From the NCBI GenBank assembly GCA_030512335.1, contig JAULSU010000001.1:7502001-7566000 (forward strand): a stretch of DNA of 64,000 nt, read 5' to 3'. The translations under genes were made by a program, and so were the position numbers. The stretch is from Immersiella caudata (lineage: Eukaryota > Ascomycota > Sordariomycetes > Sordariales > Lasiosphaeriaceae). Under the pieces are notes generated by a model. The model ran no database searches, had not been told where the DNA came from, and saw nothing but the letters and a program-made list of their open reading frames with translations. Each line of letters begins with the position of its first letter. Position 1 is the stretch's first letter. Shown in pieces: positions 34,277 through 46,594 of the stretch.

Positions 34277-35722
34277 AGCGCCCCAGCCTCTGCCGGCCTT
34301 CTAGTAATATCGAGGACTGGTAAGACCGCAGTCTGACTTGTTGGGGTACATTAGTTGATAAATATATTGTATGTGGCTTGACCACCTCATCTCAAAATCT
34401 TTCTTTGACTTGTACGCATTTAAATTTCCTTTGTGAGAATCTGCTCGTGCTGACCGTGTGCCTATTGGCAATGCATTGTTATTGATTGTTATCTCCCCTC
34501 TCAACTGTCAACTGCCTGACTCTGTGGAAAAGGCGAAGTTAGGCAGCAGCAGATAGAGACGTACGGAAAAACCATCGCTAAGAAGTGAACGTCCCCTTTC
34601 TCATCTCACAGCAGATGCCCCTAATCTCACAAACACATCAGATGCAATCAGACTGAATTTGTTGCTCCTGAATGCCTCAGGCCAAGACTCCAGGGCTAGC
34701 ACAAGGATATTCAATGTAAACCGGTTCCCAGGCAAATCCAAATCCATCTGGAACCAACAAATGAGAGCGATGTCCTTTCACCCTTCGACAGCGCCCCCGC
34801 TGGCTGTGACGATGGAACCGACACCGGAATCCTCGAGCAAGAGCCAGTGAAATCATAGCAAATGTCTCAGATCGTGGAGTCAATCGAGTTCGCATCCGCT
34901 GTTTGCCTGGGTAGACTCGGGCCGCAAGGCATCTTGGGCGGTCAACCACTTGGGCAAGACGCGGGTGTCCTCCCCACCTTGATCAAGGAATATCACTTGC
35001 TGAGTGAATCTGTCCCATCTCACTTGCATCGTTGTTTTGATCGGTGAAACAACCGAACCGGTCCACGTCGTGACGAAAAGTGCTATTCGGAGACGTTGCT
35101 CGCTCCTTTTGGTCGGGCTTGCAAGGTGAACAGGGTGTGCGTAAGGCCCAACTGCGAAATGGTCCTTCGGCTCGAGGAAGCCCTGCTCGCCGGTCACCAC
35201 GTAATCGTTCAGCTCTTCCCCGTTCGGTGCACCATCGTCATCGCCGCAAATCAAACAGCTCCGTCCCAACTTGCGTTCCCCACAAAATGATTCTGTCCTA
35301 TGGCAAGCCGCGATGTCCTGCACTCAGCGCTTGCCACGCAATAGATTAAAACTGCTCCACTTCGCCATCTCATTGGACCCAAGCCCCGCCAGCGACGTGT
35401 GTTGCTCTGCTACTCGACGGTTGTTGAATGTCCACCGCAACCCGAGGTGACCTGACGGCTTGCCACTTGGGCTGCGAGATCGCAAGTCCCGAATGTTATT
35501 TAACTTGTGCCAAACTCGCCCTGCTTTCTCCCTTGGTGCTCTTTCGTCGATTGAGTAGATAACAGCCAGTCAAAGTCATGATGTTCACTTCTGCATCCCC
35601 AGCCACACCCGCCATCCTCCCCCTCTTTTCAATGTCCCGGAGGCTCGCCGTCGCTCCCCATACCAGCAGTAGCAGCCGTCGCGCTGCCAGAGACAAGCCC
35701 GCAACGACAGTCAGCCAGCGCC
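34277..35722. other. Intergenic region, 1.4 kb
   Basis: No supported gene. AT-richer 3' sequence follows 34300. The stretch before 35723 should be promoter and leader. Confidence 0.55.
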
Positions 35723-37860
35723 ATGGACAACACGCTGGACAGCCACGAGGATACCACCACGACGGACTATGACTCCGGCGATAGTGGACGTGTCGGCTAC
35801 GCCTACGAGGGCGGGAAGGCCTCCGTGAGCTCGAAACAGCTCGCGAAGGCCGCCAGCCCCCGGAGGAAGCCCAAGTCCCGGTCCCCAAAAGGAAAGCCCA
35901 GAATATCCAACGCGTGCTATGCTTGCGGGGCCCCCCAGTCGCCGCCAGAGTCGGATCCTGATGTCAACGAGTCCACCGATTTTGAGGAGGACACGGACGT
36001 CGAAGGCAACGTGGAACACCGCTGCCGTCCGACCAGGCGTCGACTTTCGGGCCCCGAAGAGGCTGATGCGCGCGAGGACAAGGACAAGGACAAGGACAAG
36101 GACAGGGCCAGGGACAGGAGTCAACGGTCCGATAGCAAGAAGTCGGCCAAGCGGGTCGCCCGCAAGCGGACCCCCTACATCGAGGAATACCCCGAGAATG
36201 AGGCACAGCGTCCGGTGATACTCCTGAAGGAGCACAGGCTTCCCCGAAGATTCTCTGCTTCGGATGCGAAGAGCGGTGCTCAGGATTCGGTTGAGGATCA
36301 CAAGGATGCAGGTGCTTCGTCCAGAGGCCGATCCCCGACTGGGAAGCGTCTGCCCGCGTGGGCGGTCCAGGGCGTGCAGCCGCCCAAGAAGCAAACCACA
36401 CCGAAACGTCGTCGTTCTGGCTTTCAAGCCGTGCCTGGAGGTATGTTCTTGAGTATCCTTTGGCATGAACAAACTAACGTTTAGCAGGCAAGTTTTCCGA
36501 CTCCGAATTGGGTAGCTCCGAGTCAGAGTCGGAGCAGCCTCCAGTCAAGGCCCTGGAGCCATCTCCCCCTCGCCGGCACACGTTGGAAGCATCACCACCC
36601 GCCCGGAACGCCATTGAAGAGTCGCCGCCGCGCCGGAAGACTGTGGAGGAGTCACCGCCCCGTCGCCAGAGTCGAGGATCCCACCCACCAGCGGACCTCC
36701 CCTCCGTCGTGAGCAGGAGCTCCGCTTGGCCTCAACAGCCTCAGTACTCCTCGTCATGGCCGATGCAGAGCGGTTCGCAGTACCAGCCGAGTCAGCCGCG
36801 CCCAGACCACGGCTACGAAAGCGAGGGCGAGAGCGATGATGCTGCTGACAACCACCGCAGCCACGTCCTGCATACGAAGCAGCACGTCGTCCCCGGCAGG
36901 AGCCAGCAAATGCATCAACACCAGCAACAACAGCAACCGCAACACCGACAGCAACAACAACAACAACAACATCACCAGCAGCCCCAGCAGCCCCAGCAGC
37001 AGCAGTATCATCACCAGCAACACATCCATGCCGGTCACCACCAGACTCAACAAGCCCCACCCCGCCCCGTCAACAACGACCCCCCTCGGCGTCCAACCCG
37101 TGAGCGCGATGAAACTCCGCAACCGCCGAATCCCCGCTCCCGCCAACCCCGCCCGCCTCGGCCCATCATTGCCCGTACCGTGGTCAGCCAGCGCAGCATG
37201 GCAACCATGATGACGGGACGTGATTCGACCGCAGCATCCCTGTGCGAGATTTGGCGGGGTCGTCCGGAGGATTGGGAGTCGCCCTATTCGTCATCGGAGG
37301 ATGAGTATGCTTCAGACCTCGATGGCGAACGCATCCCAACCATGAGAATGATTGAGGGGTCTCCGCCGCGCTGCCGACGCGAGCCATCGATTGCATCGTT
37401 CTACTCTCGCCGGGAGCGTGACGCCTCGGTCGCGCGCGCAAGAACGCAGCGTCCTACCGAAGCAGCAGCCGGGTTCCTGAGACGGTCCGATGCTCTTGCA
37501 GTGGGGCCTGCTGCGTGGGAGAGGTGTGAGTCGCCGGAGCGAATTCCAGATGATGAAATGCATCTGGAAGTGTCGAGACGCAGGGGTGTCACGAGGGCGA
37601 GGTCCAGGTGGACCGTCATGGAACATGGAGGAAGAGATCGATCGCCGTCTACGGCCCCGCCGGTCAGGAGATGGACGTTTGATACATCTGGATTCAGGGG
37701 AAGATCGAGATCCAGAGGACCAGTACCTGTTTTCTCGGCGAGGAAGACGAGAGAATTCTTGTCGCCAAAGCCGAAGCGGGCAGAGAAGTTTGACTTTGAT
37801 GCTTGGGGCAGGGAGCGAGCGTCAAGAAGCATGTTGGCACTTGGCCTAGGTCTGGCGTGA
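35723..37860 (+). CDS. Large intrinsically disordered protein with SPPRR repeats and poly-Gln/His tract
   Basis: Two exons, 35723-36440 and 36488-37860; 696 residues. The 47-nt intron (GTATGT, CTAAC, TTAGCAG) keeps frame (GGAG|GCAAG). Seen: an isolated CYACG, an alternating acidic/basic patch EDKDKDKDKDRARDR, an SR-like array in which ESPPRR-type units recur four or five times near 255-295, a Gln/His tract of about 60 residues around 385-440, and Arg-rich RSR/RGRSRSRG motifs near the C-terminus. Apart from short conserved-looking phrases (AVGPAAWERCESPERIPDDEMHLEV, AEKFDFDAWGRE) nothing looks folded. Such composition is common in nuclear, RNA-associated or condensate-forming proteins; any role here is inference. 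The final exon ends normally with TGA. Confidence 0.78.
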
Positions 37861-39203
37861 AAGCTACCAGGCTGGGTGCCGTCTATCGAGTCAGTGGAGG
37901 CTAATATGTGACAGCAAGATTGTGTACCTATGCAAGATTGTGTACCTATGGGATGTCTGTTTTAACTGTATTTTTCCGGCGTCGGGCGTTTTGGCGTTCA
38001 GGGGTTCTTTGTTTTTTTTTTCTTTGGGAACAGGCCGTACTCTTTGTGTCATTCTTTCTTTTGGGGATTCATTTGAGGGGGATCTAATAACAGAAAGAAT
38101 GGCATCATCGGCGTTCAAGGGGAAAAAAAGAAGCAAGGAATGGCCTACAGGAAAGGATCCAACTTTTGGGATAATGCTGGTCTGGTACTGGTGTTTGGTT
38201 GGGTTTGGCAGTTTGTCTGTCTTAATATGCTGGGGATGGGGAGGCTACATTGACCGTGTTCATTCATTAGATATTACCTAGATTTCCTTTGTTGAAGAGC
38301 AATCGATTGTGTTGGCAAGCATCAACAAGTAGCATGTCGTGATGTTTGAGAAGGGGGTGGTGAGTGCTATTGTGAGTGGCAATGGTCACCAACTTGACGT
38401 AATCCGGAGCTCGATAGTTCCCTTGAGAGTATTTATATCAGCGCCATTGCTAGCTTGTTCTTCAGATGAAATCTTGAACAGTAAAAGATGTTGGTGCTGC
38501 AGGGCCAACGGGTTGCGTGGGCAATGGATCGTGGAACGTCGGAGAAGTCGTGTCACTGATGCTCGCAGGACACAACAATGAAATTACTCCGCCAGGAGCC
38601 CCGTGTCTCATCTCACCTCAGCATATATGCACATGGAGTCGGAGTCGGCAGCGGAGAGCCCAGCCCCGAACACATACATCTCACCAGTCTTTGTGCTACG
38701 GTGAGGGCCCAATAGGAGGCAGTTGACATGCATCGTCTTTGCCTGCCGCTGCCGGGTGGCTCCATCGATGAGCACTGGTGATTGAAGACATCGCAAAGGG
38801 ATTGGACGGCTGCGAAATAAAAGACTGAATCCCCGAGGGTCCGCGGAGCCACCTGTCCGCTCGCAGCGGCCCCGTTTCGGGGCTGGACCATGTACGGGTA
38901 CGTTATCAATCACCGCAGTTCCGGCCACATTTGACCGACCGGAAGCATTCTGCACGCGAGCCGGACTCTGCAAAAAAAAAAAAAAAAAACAAAAAAAACC
39001 GGAGAGACTAACGCGGGCCTGATATTGCGACTGACCAACCGCGACGGCAGGTCAACGAAGCCGGCGGCCCACTCTGCAACCCGTCGATACATGTACCCCC
39101 GCAGCAAGCCGCACCGAATCGGACACCGCTGGCTGACCGCAACATCGCGACGCTGGTCGGGCCCAACACGTCCCAACGACGCCCTCCGCCAGCGTCCTCT
39201 GCG
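37861..39203. other. Intergenic region, 1.3 kb
   Basis: Contains an 18-bp tandem duplication and, at 38972-38998, A18 and A8 runs separated by a single C. No supported gene. The last few hundred bases should be the promoter and leader of the 39204 gene. Confidence 0.55.
37914..37949 (+). repeat. Perfect 18-bp tandem duplication
   Basis: The unit GCAAGATTGTGTACCTAT occurs twice back to back (37914-37931 and 37932-37949), in the 3' flank of the 35723 gene. Confidence 0.9.
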
Positions 39204-40205
39204 ATGGCCTGCACCTTGTCCTGCTGCACCGCTCAATTCTACGCGACACCGGCCACGCCGCGGCCGACGACACCGGGGCCGAGGCCCGTCGTACCGTATG
39301 GCCCGGCATCGGGCCTGCCCGCCGTCGTACCCGTTAGGCCGACTCGGGCAGAGGTCGAAATGGCCGGCCAGATGAGATCCATGGGCTATCAAATGCAAGC
39401 GTACGGCGATGTCATGCGCGCATCATCCGCCGCCGAGGCTGCAAACCGTCAAATAATCGCCCAGCGAGCCGCTACGTACTCCCCTTGGCCCCAATACGGC
39501 CCGCCCGTGCCGGTTCCCGTCCCTGTCCCGGTCCCGGTGGCAGTGCCCTACTACGCTCCGGTCCCAACGCCCGCTCCGTATCCAGTCCAAACCTACGCAC
39601 CGCCTCCTCCACCCGCATACCCCCGTGGACGTTCCGCAGCGCCCGGGCCACGATACCGTTCTCAGACCTACGATCCTCCTCCTCCTCCTCCTCCTCCTCG
39701 GCCACCATCCCGACCACCTTCAAGACCCCCCTCCTACCGCCGAGGCAGCTTCTTCCCCTACCCATCACCCTCAGAAGGCTACGAGGTCCTGGAAGATCCC
39801 ATCCTGCTGACCCGCAGAATCGAATACAACCGTCGCCCGAAACAACCGCGCTACCACGGAGCCTTCCATCCTGATTATGAACGTCTGTCGTATCATGAGT
39901 TGCCGCAGATAGAGCCAAACTATGTCAGGCGACGCACCTTTTCGGAGGGGATGTTTGAGGATGACGGGGTGGTGCATCTGGACTGCACGATTGAGCGGCC
40001 GAGGTCTCGACCGAGGAGTCGGAGTCGAGGGAGGGAGGGGTTTTATGAGAGTTTGTATCACTATGGGGAGGGGGATGTCTCAGATGGGTGAGTGCTGTCT
40101 GTCTGGTGCTGCAGAGGTTGGGTGTGCTGAGCTAATGGAAGCAGTGACTATGTGAGGGTTTACAGCAGGCCGGGAAGTCGTAGTCGGAGTCGTGGAAGGT
40201 ATTGA
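39204..40205 (+). CDS. Proline-rich low-complexity protein with RS-type tail
   Basis: Two exons, 39204-40087 and 40145-40205; 314 residues. The intron GTGAGT...GCTAATGGAAGCAG gives GATGG|TGAC and ends in a short RSRSR-type tail. Seen: a cysteine-containing start MACTLSCC, a short helical region (AEVEMAGQMRSMGYQMQAYGDVM, perhaps a dimerising helix), a PV dipeptide run (PVPVPVPVPVPVAVP), P7-P8 runs, a more conserved-looking stretch SEGYEVLEDPILLTRRIEYNRRPKQPRYHG, and a tail rich in RSR. The start context GCGATGG is good. Not recognised as a named family. Composition resembles neighbours at 33545, 35723 and 41149. Confidence 0.75.
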
Positions 40206-41148
40206 TGACGGTGGGGATGGTGGTTTGTGTTGAGACCACCGTGAATGGTTGGGGTCGCCGCTTGGCTAGGGATCTGTGAGAGGACTGGTGGTATTTGGGT
40301 TGGTGAAGATGATATCGACCTGTTTTTCGGTCGGTGAGTGACATAGAGCAAGGGAGCGGTCTGAGATGCGATGGTTTCTTTCCAAGACTTGCATGGCGTT
40401 GGCGGACAGATTGACAGAGATACCACCCTGAATTAGCACCTAGAGATACATTTACGATTTTGATTTGTCAGATGAATTCCCAGGGGGTTTGATGTGAGTG
40501 GGATTGTTTACTTTCTAGGCAGCCATCCGTCGGATTCAGGGGCTGAGTACATGTGAGCCTGAGGCAGCCGTCAAGGCATCGGCAGGCACAAAATTCATCT
40601 GAATACAAGTGAATCAGTTACGAGCTTGCGGTTTGCGGCGAGGCATGGATAATGGCATTCACTGCAGACAATATCCTGTGCTATTACTATGTTTGATCAC
40701 TGTTTCGACTACTGGGCGGATGTTCACAACAGCGACAATGGAATGGCCAAAGAAAGGGACCCTAGCGAGTGACTGGTGAGACAATGGCTTTTGTGACGCG
40801 TCATTCTCAATTGGAGATTCTGATACGGAGTGAGCCCTGTCGTGTCGAGGGTCTTGCACTCGGCTTCCGGGGAGTCTCAACGGTGAATTGGGGCGCATTT
40901 CACTCTCTGATGAGTCGGAATCCGGCGTGAGGGTGGTGAAGTCACTGCGAACAGCGATCGATAGGGCGAGCACAGAGGACCGGAAACAGTATATATCGTC
41001 GTCCCTTACCCTTCGTCTACTATCCCGAATCCCACCCCCTCAGCTCACCCATCGGCATCTGGGATTGACTGGATCGATACCCAGCTCTCAATGCTTGCCT
41101 GACGCTTTGAGCCATCACAACAAAGCATCATTGTCTAGCCATTTTAGA
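40206..41148. other. Intergenic region
   Basis: No supported gene. The plus frame that runs into the RS-rich fragment at 41149 is open from 40888 but has no ATG. A CATTTTAG acceptor-like site at 41140-41147 could mark an exon boundary. Confidence 0.5.
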
Positions 41149-41764
41149 CGCACTTCCAGCCCTCGGGCCTACAGCGGCAATGCCGTCTCCCGCTACAGCC
41201 CATATGGCCCCGTGGGCAACGATACCCCGAGCTCCTTCGACATTGACAGTCTAGTCGGCCCGATGTCCTCCGTCTCATTTAGGAAAGACTCCAATAGGAA
41301 GGGTCGCCCCCTTCACAAGTACCCTCTTCTCCGACATCGACAAAGAGCCGTCATATCCCCGCTACACCTCCACCGGCAGCACCACCCGCCTCGGGGCCTT
41401 CTCTCCGCCCAGGTGTCGTCTCAGCCCCGTCCGCGAGTCTTCTCACATCAGAGAGCCCCTCCTCGACTCCGACTACAAGTCCCGCGTATCTCCCATTCGC
41501 AGTTGTCGCCCGAGGAGTCCGCTCCGCTTTAGCTCTCCTCCCCGCAGACGCCCTCCCGTCCGTCGGTCCTCTCCTCCTCGCAGAAGAAGCTCGCCCCGCC
41601 TCTCCCCCCGAGTCAGCGCCGCGCGTACCCTCTCTCCTCGGATCTACACCGCGCGCTCGCCTCCCCGCTGTGCGCTCTCACCGGCTCGGCGGGCGTCCTC
41701 CCCGCTCTCCAGTTGTCGTCGGGCGCCCCCCGCGCGCGTGGTGACGGCTGGAGGGAGGACGTAG
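41149..41764 (+). pseudogene. RS-rich protein gene with an apparent frameshift (pseudogene or assembly error)
   Basis: Two overlapping frames each look coding. The first, from 41149, reads through SGNAVSRYSPYGPVGNDTP to KDSNRKGRP. The second begins about 41312 (FTSTLFSDIDKEPSYPRYT) and continues as an Arg/Ser/Pro-rich tail (SPPRRRPPVRRSSPPRRR) to TAG at 41762-41764. The change coincides with the C5 run at 41307-41311, so a one-base length error or mutation there explains it. No start codon is identified; a first exon ending before 41148 is possible. The tail resembles RS domains of splicing factors, but no RNA-recognition domain is seen. It is the fourth Arg/Ser/Pro-rich gene in a row. Confidence 0.5.
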
Positions 41765-42141
41765 GGACGTGCGGAGTCAATCTTCACAGATGAGCGCAAG
41801 CCAGGTTGCTCTTCGCTCACTTCCACGGGGGTTTGTGAGCCGATGGAGACGCTGACGCCGTTGAGGAGGAGATCGAGGTTGAGAAAGCGGTACTAAGCTG
41901 GGAATGATATCTACACGGGTTCAAGCCAGCAGCGAAAGTAGGATAGCAGTTGGGGAACTTGGCCGCAGGGCTTGCCGAGCGTTGGCTGGGACTGGTAAAT
42001 AGAGCGCATCGAAATGACAATGGTGTTGAGAAAAAGTATGGTTTCCGGTGAAATCTATACACGAAGTAACTCTGTAACGCCCGATATACAAGAAACGAAT
42101 GGGACGCCGCTGACAAGCAACCCCTCCCTCCTCTTTCACAC
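41765..42141. other. Convergent 3' intergenic region
   Basis: Lies between the RS-rich fragment (+) and the kinase-like gene (-). Nothing recognisable. Confidence 0.55.
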
Positions 42142-45100
42142 CTAGGACGTATCCATTTGATCTGGCGTGCTGCCGGAATTGAAACGCCTGGAGTTCTGAT
42201 CCCGGATGTAAGCAGGCCGCCCACCGACGACTCCGGCCATCGGACCGGAGATTCCAGATCCAACTTCCATAGAGAAGAAACCGCCCCCTGCCGGCTTGTT
42301 GTAGTTGAGCTGGACGATGGGAGCCTTGCCGCGACCAAGCCCCGGCACCAGCGGTGAGCGCGTCGTTGGGGTTGCTGGGCCCTGGAAACCGGCTGGGGTC
42401 GCGGGGGATGCCGCTCCAGGCGTGGCGAATCCAGGAGTGCCTTGTTGAAGGGCTGCGATAGGCCCTTTGGGACGCTGAATTCGTCCCAAGGCAGGCGTGC
42501 CTGGTCCGGGGGGCTTCGGAAAATTGAAGTCCTTCAGGCCGAGCCCCTGCTTCGGAGGCTGGACAGCTGGCGTCTGTTGTTGCGGTTGCTTGGGCTTGGC
42601 TGCCGGTGTTGCAGCCTTCGCCTTTGGAATGAAAAGGGGCTTGGGTGCCATGGGACGCTCGAGGCCAAAGGTCATGTCGGGGAAGAGAACACCAAAGTCG
42701 TAAGAGTGTTGGAGCCACTATCAAACTGTCAGCTAGGGAGGGGCAAAGTGGAAACGGGTTACTCACCGCTTGTAGCTTTTCTAGACTGTGAGGCTCAGCT
42801 TCGAGGGATCCATGGTAAAAATGCCCGCACCACATCTGGACTTCTTCATCTATCTCGGTCATCATGGGCTCGACCTTCTTCTCGATGCGTTTGTACATGT
42901 CGGCCATGCGGGGGCGGTCGGCTGGGTCGTCTGACATGCATTCGATTATGAGCGTCCTAAGGTCGGGGTCGACGTGATCAAAGGTGCCCCTGTTCAAGAA
43001 TGCGGCGTAAGAGTGCTTTTCTGGGTTGATGTCCTCGACGTCTCCGGTATAAGCCATGACGTCCGCGCCATACGCTGGGCACGGAGGCTCGAATCTTGTG
43101 ACCAGACACCACATGATGGTCCCGATAGCGTAAAGATTGGTCTTCCAGGAGTAATTTCCTGCAATACGAACACGTGGAGGCGGGGCATCGAGCGGGAGTC
43201 GCTAGCAAAAAGATTAGCTTGACAAGGATCGTAGACGGCGGATACGTTTAGAATGTGATTTGACCTACGCTGACGGTGTCCCACTCTTGGCTGAACTGTT
43301 CCTAGTTTGATGTCAACCGTTGTTCTCGCCTAGGGGTTCTCTACCCCTTACCGGTTGCAGCCAGTAGCCCCTCGGCTTGCCGATTATCCTTGTCCCCCAA
43401 AATCGTCTGTTATGAATTGCGGTTAGCTGAGGCAGGTCATGAAGACTGGGTCAACCAACCTATACCCAAGTCTGTTCTTCTTCGCATGGATGGTGGGCTT
43501 CATGAGGCCTAAATCTGAGATCTGAGGGGTGTAAGCCGCATGGACCGGGACATGTCCTCGTGCTGAGCTCACCTTGTGGACTGGAGTGTACAATGTTTCG
43601 GCATCCCCAATCAAGACTGTCACAATTTAGCGCCTTGGAGTGTAAACGATCCAAGTAACCCACCGTTCTTGGGATCCAAATCAAAGTGCACGGTATCTTC
43701 TCGTATGAGGGGGTATTGTGGATCAGGTGGCGCCTCATCGACAATGGGGCCATCGTCGCCGCCCGTTGCCTCGTATCCCGGACGGACCCTTGGAGGGGCG
43801 ACGATACCGATGACTGCCTTGAAGACTAGTGCCTGTCAGAAGATGGACTCACCGTTTGCAAGTGAGACTCACGGTCCTGAAAAATCAACCATAAAACTTT
43901 GTCCGGAAACCGGGTCAGGTTCATCTGCTCACTGATAAACTCCTCCGGGAACGGCTCCCCGCGCGCCTGTGCCCGTCTCTCCAAGTCTCGAAAGGTGCGA
44001 TACATCTTGTCCGACAGCTTAGCGAGGTACTGGTTGAGGTCACCCCGGCGCATAAACTCAATCATCAAAAGGGATTCCTCTGCAGTGGGTTCGGTGGGTT
44101 CAGCGCGGCCGTCCTTTCGCTGCAGCGGTGGTAATTTGCCTGGGCTTGGAGCTGGTACCGGGGCTGGCCTGCCAAAGGCTGGGGCTTCAACCTGTTTCCC
44201 TTGTAGCACTGTTTGTCTGCGTTGCCGTTTGTTGTAGTTGCTCTCCGGCTCTGAAGCGTCACTGCCACGTCGCTTCCTGGAAGACGGAGTTGACGGGGCG
44301 GGTGATGCGGCCTTAGGGGCCGGAAGCTTCAAGTTGACCAGTTGCACGATGTGCTTGGACCGACGTAGATACTATCCCAAAGATGTTCAGTATGCCGTGC
44401 TAAGCTTTGAAAACCCAAACATACCTCGTGGCACGCTCGTTCCGTCTCGAATGGTACACCGCGATCCTTGAGTTCACACTTGACGACGACTTGCTTCGGA
44501 TTGTTGGGAATGGCTACGTCAAAGAGGGCAACTAGACCCATGCCGCCCCATGTCAAGACCCTATTGAATCGCAGGTTGGAGTACGTAGGAGAGTCTTTCA
44601 TCAACTCGACCGCTTTGCCGACCAGCTTTTGGGCACGTTCCCATTCGCTTCTATCCCTTTTCTCACTGAACTTGTGCACAGGCCGCATGAGCGGCATTGC
44701 CTGTTTTCAACGTCAGTTGGATTCTTAGAACGGGGGGAAGGAAACCTGGGGCGCACTCCGCATGTCAGAAACATCTCCTTGAACCAGTTCCCAAGATCCT
44801 CCATATACGGAGGAACATGGGGAGGTAGATGATCGAAGGTGTTTGGATCTGCCTTGCCGTCTCGATACATTTGAAAAAACTCAGAGTACCAGTCTCGCAC
44901 ACATTCCCATCTCTCTTCCTCGTACTGTTCCGCTGCCTTTTGTTGATGCCTGGGGAGATGCGCATACGGCGAAGGCTGGGGTGAGTTGTCGCTAGACTTC
45001 ATTCGTTTGTGCGGTATAGGCTTTCCAATCGTAGGCCCCTTTACTCTGGGCAAGCTCTCAGAGGAGTCATCTTGAGATGCCTGCTTCGGAGTTGAGCCAC

Positions 45101-45212
45101 CCAGGAGCGCGCCGCCGCCAGCGCCTGCCGGAGCCAGACCTGCATCTTTTTGAGGCGAGGGAGTGTTGTCGGATTCGATCAGTGGTATTGCTCCTGGCCG
45201 TTTGGGCGCCAT
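42142..45212 (-). CDS. Fungal protein kinase-like protein with large insert, ten exons
   Basis: Exons: 45212-44757, 44700-44425, 44371-43873, 43825-43664, 43616-43573, 43521-43466, 43406-43352, 43301-43269, 43201-42767, 42717-42142; 863 residues, all junctions in frame. Seen: an N-terminal disordered region with an ordered stretch (HQQKAAEQYEEERWECVRDW). A kinase N-lobe follows, with glycine loop TWGGMGLVALF and VVVKCEL (K226), and then an insert of about 80 residues (SSRKRRGSDASEPE...). The catalytic loop is HFDLDPKN (457-464), the magnesium loop is DLG (482-484), and the activation-segment end reads GTRIIGKPRGYWLQPEQF. SWKTNLYAIG and the C-lobe complete the domain. After about 690 the tail is Pro/Gln/Gly-rich. 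HFD for HRD and DLG for DFG are departures, but the catalytic Asp, Asn and Lys are present, so activity is plausible. No named orthologue is recognised. Confidence 0.85.
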
Positions 45213-46594
45213 GGTTGCGAGTGGAACTCAAGTGCCGTGTGCTAGTCAGCAAGCGCAAAGTGGTGATACCGAGTCCATGATTGCTGATGGGCGACTCGAG
45301 AAGTCATCTTTGGCAGACAAACGAGACCGCATCCGGCTCACAAAGGGCCAAATACAAAGCATACTCTACACAAAGGTGAGCGATGACAGCTATCACCATG
45401 TTACCCTTGTCCAATAGCTTGTGACTGGCAAAGGCCCTCCAAAACCCAAGTTGCGAGAAGACCCCTGCTTGAGACGCAGCAACGGGTAAAAACGGGCTTG
45501 TGGGGCGCTGCGGAGCGCGCCGCAGTTAGGGTCAAGCGGTAATTATTCGCGATTCCGAGCAGGTCCTGGACCAGCGGAGTTACGTAAGGGGACGACCTTC
45601 TCGCTAACAATTTTCTCACATGGGCCGTTCCAGTGGCACGATATTGCCTCGCCAATGCTGGCTCGTTCTGGACCCACCCATCAGCCCATTTCCATGCATC
45701 CTGATGGGAATTGTCCGAGGCTTCACTTTCTCCCATGCCAAAGAGCATTGTTCCGCGATGATAATCCGTATCGCGAGTGCGCGGTGACGTCTCAGATTCC
45801 AGTGTCTTTCCCTCGCTTTGCTCGACAACGTTACCGCCATAGCCGTGCGGCGAAGATGACTGGACGCAGCGCGATGCGTCAGGCAGCATCACCCCCCCCG
45901 CACCGCCCGCCATTGAACGTGGATTGATGAGCTTGCCGGGTTGGCTTGGGAATGGAATCACTGCCTTGCTTTGTAGGTGCCGAGCTCCCAATGCAGCGGG
46001 GCGCACGCGTGGGGCCCGCGATTGGTTGCCATGCCAGCCATTCAACCTCGCAACTCGTTGTGGAAACGGGCTTCTTCCTCGCATCGCGTTCGAGCGATGC
46101 GACCGAGCAGCCTTTGTGCTCATGGACGAGTCCAGAAACGCGCGTAGTGCCCCGCGGGGCCCTCCGAGCCAATGAGCCAGAAGCCGGCCCGCGAAACACG
46201 GGGACCGCGGCTCCCACATCCTTGTGTGGGCTCCGTCGTTCAATCCCGCGGGGCTAGACCAGGTGCCCAGGTGCCCAGCGGGGTTCTCGTACGACGGTCG
46301 AAAATAAATCGTCAGTTTGCGCTCCCATTTTTTACTGCAACCCCCCAGTGGGACCATTTTTGGTGATGCACCCGTATGCGTCCGCAGCGCTACCTCAGTC
46401 GGCTCCTGGGCGCACCCAGAAATGCCACTCCGCGGTGACATTTCTCACTGTCAAATAGCCCCAAGTTTCCCAGGCTAGGAATTAGTTGATAATTCCACTC
46501 ATCATCATTGACATTGCAACCAAAGCAAAGACCACCCCCTTCGACACTTGACATCCCACCCAACACCACCAAGTCACCTGTTCACCAGACCACC
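45213..46594. other. Divergent intergenic region, kinase-like gene / bHLH factor
   Basis: 1.4 kb between two divergent starts, presumably both promoters. No gene is supported; open frames occur on both strands of a GC-rich block. AT-richer, CA-rich sequence (CCACCAC type) just before 46595 fits a leader. Confidence 0.5.
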
